From the NCBI GenBank assembly GCA_964564735.1, contig CAZMCH010000014.1:1-62388 (forward strand): 62,388 bases of DNA. The letters are read 5' to 3'. Both the position numbers and the translations under genes were made by a program. Shown here in pieces: positions 55,994-62,388 of the stretch (within the stretch, counting starts at the first letter, position 1; each line of letters begins with the position of its first letter). The notes under the pieces are model-generated. The model was not told the DNA's origin. It searched no databases and worked only from the letters and a program-made list of their open reading frames with translations. This DNA is from CAZMCH01 sp964564735. Its GTDB lineage: Bacteria; Poribacteria; DTPJ01.

Positions 55994-58198
55994 TTAAATC
56001 TTTTCAGGTGTCAATATGATAGTTTCACCAGCGCGTGTCGGTAATTCTATAATTTCATCTGAAAAGACCTCCTCAACATCTGATTTTCCTCGTTTTACAA
56101 CAACAGCTTTGGCGATATTATTATAAATCTTCAGATGAGAGCCTTTTTCACTGAAAATCTTCACTTTGATTATATTTCTATCCTTCATTTTTGCATCAAT
56201 CAAAAATGCGCCTTCTGCTCTCATGCCCTTAAATGAAGCAGATTTCCACCAAGATGGCATGCCAAAAAAGATTTTTATTGTATTTTTGGCAGTATGCAAA
56301 AGCATTTCTTGAACCGCTGTAATACCCGCCATACCTGCTTCTATCTGCATTATTTCTCCGCCTGTGCGTCCCATACCCATTATACTAATCCCCGGATATC
56401 TGACATCATGGAGAGTACCATTGCCTTCATTTGTAAAGAAACGCTTCCATAATTCAATTATGGTTTCGCTTGCCTCACCATTCCTTAATCTTGAGTGAAT
56501 TATTGAAGCCCAAGGCATACACCATCCACTCCACTCTCCCATGCCCTTATGTATCCAATGAGCTATTGAGTTTTTGACAATTTGATGATGTTTCCCTTCT
56601 ATTTCATATTCTAGTGTATCAAAAGGATAAATACCTGCAAGGTGTGAATGATGTCTATGGGAGTTATCAAGGTCTTGTCCTTCCCAAAGAGCAATCCTAT
56701 TATGGATAACTGCCATATCTGGTAACCTGTGGTCGATGTCTTCCCATTTTTCAACATCTTCATTTATTTCCAATATTTCTGATGCTTCACACAGCGATCT
56801 GCAAAGGAAATGTATCAATGAAAGCTGAAAAGATGCGTTTTTGCCCCATGCGTTCATGCCTGAACCACCATATTCAGGTGATACGCTTACAGGCAAAACA
56901 AAATTGCCATCTTTCTCCTCAAGCATCTCTTCATAAACTCTCATTGCGCCTTTCATAAATGGATATGCCACTTCTCTTAAAAAATCATCATCCATAGTAT
57001 ATTTATAATATAGCCACATCAATTGCGCTATCCATGATGTAGAGCCATGATCGATTGAGCCTGTCCAAAATCCACCCATACAGACGCAACGGTCATCAAC
57101 AGCATGTGGTAACATTAAACCATCATCTATACCGAGAAACATTTTTGCATTATGTCGCAATTCACTTTCCCAAGATTTTATCATATCAAATAATGGCTTA
57201 ATATGCTCAAGCCTGTTGCCTGCAAATGTAGGCCAATAACATTCCTGAACATTGATATTGAAATGATAGTCACTACACCAAGGAGGCATTTGATATTCCT
57301 CAACCCAGGGACCTTGCAGCGTGGCAGGAATACCATCTGGATTTGTTAGACCAGCAAATTTATACATACCATAATAATAAATGAATTCTATTTCGTTGGA
57401 TGGCAAGTCAATTGATGGAACAGCTTTCCAATAGGATTTCCACCATTTGCGATTTTTTAGACGAATCTTATTAAATCCATTTGCCCTTGCTTTCTCAACC
57501 ATTGTCTTTGCAGATTCTTTTGCTTCTTCTTCACTATCACCATATACCAAAGATGCAACAAACTCTGTATAACCTTGATAATAACCAAGACATATATATG
57601 GATCAGCAGGGCGCATTTGCGTCCAGCCAGAAAATTTCTTGTCATCAAAGAACAGAGGTGGTTCAAAACTGATACTTTTTAGATATTCTCCAACATATTT
57701 CCATGAAGGAACTTTATTAACAAACTTAATAGAAAGTCCGTCTTGAAGTGAAATATAAAGGCATGGTTTATCCATCATCAATACACAATAAACGAAATAT
57801 ATTTTATCACCTTTAATAACTTCAAAAGTTATTTCACCAGTCTCTATATCTAGTTCCCCTGATTTTATTTTTGTGCCTTCACCAAAATCAATTTCCAGTC
57901 TTCCAAAAGGTAAAATACTTGGGCGACTTGGTTGCCCGTCCTCCGGAGGCGTTCCTTCAAATAGCTTTCTTAGTCTTTGCTCATCACCATTCTCAAGGCA
58001 TTCTCGGATGTTAGTGTATGTCATTTGTTCTGTAAAGGGCATCCCTCCTCGATGATCCCAGAAATCTGCGCGATTTAGCGTAATACATAGCTTTTCATCT
58101 CCCCAGAATATCACCCCAAATGTTCCATTACCTTGAAGTATTCCACAATGAGTCCTTGTTAATGGAAATTTCCATTTGTATTTATATTTACTTGACAT
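55994..58198 (-). CDS. GH95-like glycoside hydrolase (alpha-L-fucosidase/galactosidase type)
   Basis: The product is a 734-residue protein with no signal peptide. The N-terminal beta domain starts with LQGNGTFGVIFWGDEKLCIT, the GH95 pattern GNGR.GAM.FG. The (alpha/alpha)6 barrel has SDYHFNINVQECYWP (about 305-319), where GH95 enzymes have catalytic Asn residues, and HRHHSHLAGIYPF (about 508-520), near the general base. GEWSGWCMPWASIIHSRLRNG also matches. GH95 members remove alpha-1,2-fucose or related residues, but specificity here is not certain. It is 18 bp downstream of the GH106-like gene and shares its promoter. Confidence 0.8.
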   Translation of the reverse strand: MSSKYKYKWKFPLTRTHCGILQGNGTFGVIFWGDEKLCITLNRADFWDHRGGMPFTEQMTYTNIRECLENGDEQRLRKLFEGTPPEDGQPSRPSILPFGRLEIDFGEGTKIKSGELDIETGEITFEVIKGDKIYFVYCVLMMDKPCLYISLQDGLSIKFVNKVPSWKYVGEYLKSISFEPPLFFDDKKFSGWTQMRPADPYICLGYYQGYTEFVASLVYGDSEEEAKESAKTMVEKARANGFNKIRLKNRKWWKSYWKAVPSIDLPSNEIEFIYYYGMYKFAGLTNPDGIPATLQGPWVEEYQMPPWCSDYHFNINVQECYWPTFAGNRLEHIKPLFDMIKSWESELRHNAKMFLGIDDGLMLPHAVDDRCVCMGGFWTGSIDHGSTSWIAQLMWLYYKYTMDDDFLREVAYPFMKGAMRVYEEMLEEKDGNFVLPVSVSPEYGGSGMNAWGKNASFQLSLIHFLCRSLCEASEILEINEDVEKWEDIDHRLPDMAVIHNRIALWEGQDLDNSHRHHSHLAGIYPFDTLEYEIEGKHHQIVKNSIAHWIHKGMGEWSGWCMPWASIIHSRLRNGEASETIIELWKRFFTNEGNGTLHDVRYPGISIMGMGRTGGEIMQIEAGMAGITAVQEMLLHTAKNTIKIFFGMPSWWKSASFKGMRAEGAFLIDAKMKDRNIIKVKIFSEKGSHLKIYNNIAKAVVVKRGKSDVEEVFSDEIIELPTRAGETIILTPEKI

Positions 58199-58216
58199 AT
58201 TGACCTCCTAAAAAAT

Positions 58217-60397
58217 TTATTCAAAGACAATAAAAATACCCTCAAATGCCTTAAGATCAAGTTTTATTATCGTATTATTGTCCTTATTTTCTGCATTTAT
58301 CGTTTTTATTTCGCCTGTCGTTGGATGCCATAGGCTTACTTTTCCTGTGCAATTTATCGTGATTTCTCTGCTAATCGATTCATCAAGGCTATTTGAGATG
58401 AAGTATATATCTTTACCATCATTTTGACGATGCAGATAAAATAATTCTCCACATGGCTTATTGAGCATTAAATCAGGCGTTGTGAACTCATTGACCGCCT
58501 TTATGACATCATCAATTCCGTTGACTATCTTGACTCGATCCGATTTGCTTAGTCTCATAGATATTTCTTTGACTGATTTGGTTTCATCTTCTTTCATGCC
58601 TATTTGTGGCAATCCACCAAGAGCAATTAAAGAACCACCAGAATTGACGAATTTATCAAGTTTATTATAGACACCTAAAGGCATTACGTAAGCATTGGGA
58701 AGGACGACACATTTAAAAGACTCGCCTGCAACATTCAAAGAGCCTTCTCTTATTTCACTTTCCAAGATAACTTGATCGTCAATATAATCAAAATCCCTTT
58801 GATTTGCCAATAATTCAAGTGAAACTGCACCAAACTCTGTATTTATTTTTTGTGCTTTCTCACCGAAGGGATTAGCATAAGCTATATCACCTGTGGGGAT
58901 ATACGCTTCCCAAAAGCTATGGATTGGATAGAATACAGCAATATCAGCAATATGCTTTCCATTGGTTAGCATAACGCCAAGCCTGCCGATATGATCATTG
59001 AATATGTTTAATTCTCCCTTTTCAAGATCAAATTCCTTGAGTCCGTAATATGATGTAATGCAGGTCAAACCGAGAACATATTGATAATTGATTGTGCCAA
59101 TACGTTGCTCAAAAGAGCATGGAAGCTTATTTACAGTCTGAACATGGCTTGATGTTTCACTCATGCAAAGTTCCCTGTTAGCTAGATGAGTGACAGAGCT
59201 AACGAATTTTGGAACTGGAATTTGTCTTGATCTTGCAAGCTGAGTCGGATTTGAGCTTAACATATCTATTCCGGGGATGTCCATACGCCTTAAATCCCGA
59301 TATAAATCCCCTTCAAATGCGGAATGCCAGAATATTTGCTCTTCACAAAGGGCATGACCTGATGATGCCGTCCCGTTTACCTGACACCAATCCTGTATCT
59401 GTTTATAAAAATTCTCCTCTATTAATTCTGATACAACTTTCCAAAAATGAAGTCTTATATATGGTGTTTTTTCATCTATATTTACGAATAAATGTGCTAA
59501 TTCAGGCAAAATATCATAGCCGTATCTTGACTTGAATTGTTCTGCAAAATCCCAACACCAAGGTATCGGTGGCAATAATCCGTCTTGCTTTTTTAGGTAA
59601 AGAGTCATCAAAGATGGTTCGTCTGTAAAGAACGCTTTGACATAATCTTTTAATGCAGACCCGCATCTTTCTTTATATGCCTCATGTGTCAATTCTATGA
59701 ATCTGGCAACAGCATTGCGATCCATGATATTAATATAAGGCAAAGGATCAGAATAATTGACGACACAATGAGTTCCTTCATACATATATCCCAAGTTAAA
59801 TGACATTATGCACCATTTGCCATCAGGAGTAGCCCAAGATATTTCATTCTGTCCTTTTTTTACTTTATCAGTAAGGTCAATTTTTCTACTGAGATCATAA
59901 TTATTGTCATAAACAGGAACAGCGATGACAGATATTGGCTCTAGGATTTTTTCACCAACAGGCATTTTGTGTCTGATCGTTCCTTTTCCTTCTGTTTTTG
60001 CAAAAAGAACGCCAAGAGCTTCATATTCAGGATGATCACGCAAAGTCAGTCCGCCAGCTTTTCCGCTTGGATAGCCCCTTTCGTCATATATCCAGAAAAC
60101 CATGCCTTTTTCACGAAAGCTATTCATGCAATCTAAGAACTTATCCCAAGCTTCTTCGCTTTCAAGATAATTATCAAAACTTACATTTGCAACGACTCCG
60201 CCGTATCCTAGAGCATCATAATTTTTGGCAAGGTCTTTGTCGTAATAATGATGTATGATTTGAAGCATTCTGTATTCGTAAGGTGGATTTTTGAATAATT
60301 CCTTCATGCTGATCTCCTTTGTTGACGCAAAGCTATATAAAGCAAGATAAAAAAATATTGCCAATATTATTAAAATCTTATATTTCATAATCGTCAT
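58217..60397 (-). CDS. GH106-like glycoside hydrolase (alpha-L-rhamnosidase type), exported
   Basis: The product has 726 residues with a signal peptide at about 1-24 (ILIILAIFFYLALYSFA). The barrel domain has ALGYGGVVANVSFDNYL (about 62), GMVFWIYDERGYPSGKAGG (about 97-116) and KAFFTDEPSLMTLY (about 250), all features of GH106 and related proteins. The C-terminal beta domain ends without the LamG-type tail. It would cleave alpha-L-rhamnosides outside the cytoplasm, while the cotranscribed GH95-like enzyme appears cytoplasmic. TTG at 60412 is in frame, but GGAGAG fits the ATG at 60397. Confidence 0.78.
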   Translation of the reverse strand: MTIMKYKILIILAIFFYLALYSFASTKEISMKELFKNPPYEYRMLQIIHHYYDKDLAKNYDALGYGGVVANVSFDNYLESEEAWDKFLDCMNSFREKGMVFWIYDERGYPSGKAGGLTLRDHPEYEALGVLFAKTEGKGTIRHKMPVGEKILEPISVIAVPVYDNNYDLSRKIDLTDKVKKGQNEISWATPDGKWCIMSFNLGYMYEGTHCVVNYSDPLPYINIMDRNAVARFIELTHEAYKERCGSALKDYVKAFFTDEPSLMTLYLKKQDGLLPPIPWCWDFAEQFKSRYGYDILPELAHLFVNIDEKTPYIRLHFWKVVSELIEENFYKQIQDWCQVNGTASSGHALCEEQIFWHSAFEGDLYRDLRRMDIPGIDMLSSNPTQLARSRQIPVPKFVSSVTHLANRELCMSETSSHVQTVNKLPCSFEQRIGTINYQYVLGLTCITSYYGLKEFDLEKGELNIFNDHIGRLGVMLTNGKHIADIAVFYPIHSFWEAYIPTGDIAYANPFGEKAQKINTEFGAVSLELLANQRDFDYIDDQVILESEIREGSLNVAGESFKCVVLPNAYVMPLGVYNKLDKFVNSGGSLIALGGLPQIGMKEDETKSVKEISMRLSKSDRVKIVNGIDDVIKAVNEFTTPDLMLNKPCGELFYLHRQNDGKDIYFISNSLDESISREITINCTGKVSLWHPTTGEIKTINAENKDNNTIIKLDLKAFEGIFIVFE

Positions 60398-60445
60398 ATA
60401 TAATCTCTCCAAATTCTGAATTTACAATCAAGTAGCAATAATCAT

Positions 60446-60474
60446 ATATTAGAAAATGCAGGTTTAATTGTCAA
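60446..60474 (-). promoter_or_regulatory. Strong sigma70-like promoter for the GH106/GH95 operon
   Basis: On the minus strand TTGACA (60469-60474), 17 bp, TAATAT (60446-60451), about 45 nt upstream of the GH106-like ATG. Confidence 0.7.
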
Positions 60475-60644
60475 TAGCTAATCCTGAAGTTCGGACAAAA
60501 ATGATACAAAGCCTTGTCATTGCTTATATTTAGGCTTGTCCTTCTTAATATAAAGATAACTTTTCATATATTCGTCAAATGCTTATAAAATAAGCCTTTG
60601 GAAAGAAAATGTCCGAACCTATGTCTGAAGCTCAGAACAAAACA

Positions 60645-60673
60645 TTGACATACTGAAAGACATCTGATATATT
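60645..60673 (+). promoter_or_regulatory. Strong sigma70-like promoter for the acidic orphan gene
   Basis: TTGACA (60645-60650), 17 bp, TATATT (60668-60673), about 45 nt upstream of the ATG at 60719. Confidence 0.7.
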
Positions 60674-60718
60674 TAAACATGTTAAAAACCAGAATATTCA
60701 ACGAGGAGGATATAATAG

Positions 60719-61183
60719 ATGTTCGATTTTACCCAGAAAAATAAGGGCTTGAATGTATATTTCGCCACGGTTGAGCCAAATAGTGAAACTGGACATTATA
60801 TCTATATATCAGGCTATGGTCAAACTGTTGCCGAAAAGCTGAATAAATATGCAGAAACTCATATAGCGGATGACGAAGATGAAGAAAAGCTTTTTGAAAA
60901 ATGGGACGATCTAATCACAAAAGCAAAGTCAGAAGTTGGTTTTAAGGCAATAGATGAATTTGAAGAAGGCTATATTTATGTAACAACCTTCCAAAACGGA
61001 GTAGGCATATCAGAAGAAGATGAAGCCGGATCAAAGCGTTATACGTCTAGAGGAAGAAAGCGCAAGGCAAAAATTTCTATTATAAATCCTGAAATGTCCG
61101 AAGGCTTAGAGGTCGAAGAAGATGACAATAGCTTTGATATAGGTGAAAATCTTGACGATGTCGATATTGATGATGATGAGTAA
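60719..61183 (+). CDS. Acidic orphan protein of unknown family
   Basis: I do not recognise this 154-residue protein. It has no signal peptide or membrane segment. Residues 1-105 look like a small alpha/beta domain (GLNVYFATVEPNSETGHYIY, then EGYIYVTTFQNGVGI). A short basic patch follows (RGRKRKAK, about 111-118), then a very acidic tail (VEEDDNSFDIGENLDDVD). The basic patch followed by the acid tail suggests a nucleic-acid or protein-binding role, but this is guesswork. A strong promoter and a GAGGAGG site indicate it is well expressed. Confidence 0.6.
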   Translation: MFDFTQKNKGLNVYFATVEPNSETGHYIYISGYGQTVAEKLNKYAETHIADDEDEEKLFEKWDDLITKAKSEVGFKAIDEFEEGYIYVTTFQNGVGISEEDEAGSKRYTSRGRKRKAKISIINPEMSEGLEVEEDDNSFDIGENLDDVDIDDDE

Positions 61184-61352
61184 TAGCATTTCCATTTTGA
61201 AATTGACATTTTGAAAGGAAGGTTTCAAGGATCGCAACCTGAATATTTAATTGATTATCCATTAGTCAATTTGTGTTTATTTTCATTTCTTGTTTATTAA
61301 TCATACCAAAGATTCATACCTTTTTTATTTCTTGCCTCTGAGTGAGGTTTTT

Positions 61353-62357
61353 ATGTTTATCACAAAAACGATAAGGGTAGGCATAATAGGGTTAGGTATT
61401 GGCAGATGGCATATTGAAAGCTATCTTGCCATTCCCAAAGTCAGAGTTACTGCCTTATGTGATACAGATGAAGACAAACTGAAAAGCATGGTTACAAGGT
61501 ATGGCATAATAAGAGCATATACCAACTATGAAGAATTCTGCCAAAGTGATGATATTGATGTTGTAAGCATCTGTGTTCCCAATCATCTACATACCCCTGT
61601 AGTTATAAGCGCATTAGAGCATGGAAAACATATTTTTTGTGAAGAGCCTATCTCAAATTCTATTGCAGATGCAGAGAAGATTCTTGAAGTATCCAGAAAA
61701 TATCCTGATCTTAAGGCAATGGTAGCGATGAAGTTTCGCTTCAATAGAGATGCAATTTATATAAGAAAAATGATCCAAGCAGGTGAAATGGGCGATATGC
61801 TTTATGGGTTTGCAAGCTATCTAAAACCCCTTGATATTGATTATGGAAAGAATAATTGGCGTGTAAAAAAGGCTTTCTCTGGTGGTGGAACTCTTATTGA
61901 TAATGGAATTCAAGTTTTTGACCTTATATGGTGGATAATGGGCTGTCCTGAACCTGTTGAAGTTATTGGAAATACTTATATTCGGACAAATGCTTCGGAA
62001 GTTGAGGACATTGCCAATGGAATGATAAGATTTGAGAATGGCGCAACGATTATAATTGAAAGCGCATGGCGATCATTAATACAAGATGATACAATGACTT
62101 TGCGTATCTTTGGGACAAAGGGAACAGCAAATCTCTGGCCTTTTAGGGTAATACTAGAAGATGGCAGAGAACTCACTTCAAGGGAGATGGATCATAAAGG
62201 CATCGTCTCTGAAAATCAATTCAAGCATTTTATACAATGTATTGAAAATAAACATCAGCCTATTTCAACAGTTGAACAGAGCGTAACTGTTATGAGAATA
62301 ATAAATGCTATTTATCTTTCTGCAAAGAAAAAAGGGCTTGTCAATAGTTTTGTGTAA
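61353..62357 (+). CDS. Gfo/Idh/MocA family oxidoreductase
   Basis: The product has 334 residues. VGIIGLGIGRWHIESYL (about 9-25) binds NAD(P), the motif HIFCEEPISN (about 96) replaces the usual E-K-P by E-E-P, and GGGTLIDNGIQVFDLIWW (about 180) is in the substrate domain. Loss of the EKP lysine suggests a changed catalytic mechanism or a non-redox role. GTGAGG lies 5 nt before the ATG at 61353; an in-frame upstream ATG at 61290 has no ribosome site. The window ends 31 bp after the stop. Confidence 0.83.
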   Translation: MFITKTIRVGIIGLGIGRWHIESYLAIPKVRVTALCDTDEDKLKSMVTRYGIIRAYTNYEEFCQSDDIDVVSICVPNHLHTPVVISALEHGKHIFCEEPISNSIADAEKILEVSRKYPDLKAMVAMKFRFNRDAIYIRKMIQAGEMGDMLYGFASYLKPLDIDYGKNNWRVKKAFSGGGTLIDNGIQVFDLIWWIMGCPEPVEVIGNTYIRTNASEVEDIANGMIRFENGATIIIESAWRSLIQDDTMTLRIFGTKGTANLWPFRVILEDGRELTSREMDHKGIVSENQFKHFIQCIENKHQPISTVEQSVTVMRIINAIYLSAKKKGLVNSFV

Positions 62358-62388
62358 GTTTCCATTCCGCCTTGATTATAAATACTTA

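Larger units (their letters stand above)
60398..60718. other. 321-bp divergent intergenic region with two promoters
   Basis: The region lies between the GH106-like gene and the acidic-protein gene. It holds one promoter on each strand and an inverted repeat GTTCGGACA (60489-60497) / TGTCCGAAC (60610-60618). Two direct near-repeats CTGAAG-TC-GACAAAA lie near 60484 and 60625. It looks like a regulated divergent promoter region, with no gene. Confidence 0.55.

Noticed and set aside
1..62388. CRISPR arrays, tRNA, rRNA and IS transposase genes
   Set aside because: No regularly spaced direct repeats, no cloverleaf-like T-loop sequences and no transposase-like proteins were found by eye.

Overview
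The window is about 62.4 kb of AT-rich bacterial chromosome using the standard code. Strong sigma70-like boxes are common (TTGACA, 17 bp spacer, TATAAT-like), and most genes have AGGAGG-type ribosome binding sites. It encodes many small exported LamG (laminin-G-like jellyroll) proteins and four Gfo/Idh/MocA oxidoreductases. It also carries DUF6807, RraA-like, URO-D-like and GH31/GH95/GH106-like proteins, two bacterial microcompartment (BMC) shell proteins, and a MacAB-TolC-type exporter. Together these suggest a diderm heterotroph of the Poribacteria / Planctomycetes-Verrucomicrobia type that degrades polysaccharides. Poribacteria-like is my best guess from gene content, but no rRNA is present to settle it.

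Layout. 0.3-8.4 kb: phospholipid synthase, a TPR/transglutaminase lipoprotein, a LamG protein, an NfnAB-type flavoprotein pair and a GT2 glycosyltransferase. 8.4-17 kb (minus strand): esterase, IspH, nucleoside hydrolase, aldo/keto reductase, PyrE, Gfo/Idh, a DapA-family lyase and an exported toroid-repeat protein. 17.2-21.2 kb: an rsmG-parA-parB-RsbV-RsbW-AccD-like operon that appears to start with a leaderless mRNA. 21.4-28.1 kb: a LamG gene, then a MacB/LolD/MacA/TolC efflux operon with a Spy-like protein. 28.4-33.3 kb: two glycosidase-type genes and a UgpC/MsmK-type ATPase. 33.3-35.6 kb: small toxin-antitoxin-like pairs around a frameshifted Kelch gene. 35.7-41.1 kb: a sugar-acid catabolic cluster. 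41.2-44.8 kb: four tandem LamG genes, the last interrupted by a 10-N assembly gap. 44.9-50.9 kb (minus): a BMC operon whose genes for cytoplasmic shell proteins and enzymes alternate with genes for exported LamG proteins. 51-60.4 kb (minus): an ABC-2 permease, URO-D-like protein, VapC-like module, a DUF1080-like exported protein, esterase, SDR, GH95-like and GH106-like glycosidases. 60.7-62.4 kb: an acidic orphan protein and another Gfo/Idh gene.

How the genes fit together. GH106-like (rhamnosidase-type) and GH95-like (fucosidase-type) enzymes could release deoxyhexoses. The BMC operon has a class II aldolase of the fuculose/rhamnulose-phosphate type and a CoA-acylating aldehyde dehydrogenase, both with cargo-peptide-like ends. 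It would handle the lactaldehyde produced. The LamG proteins would act at the cell surface.

The most striking unexplained signal is a short shared C-terminal tail, roughly K-L-[ST]-T-x-W-[GA]-x-[IVM]-K followed by one to three residues. It occurs on ten exported proteins of three different folds (eight LamG, one Kelch, one DUF1080-like) and on no other exported protein here. It looks like an undescribed sorting or anchoring signal. The intergenic regions also hold several families of palindromic repeats.
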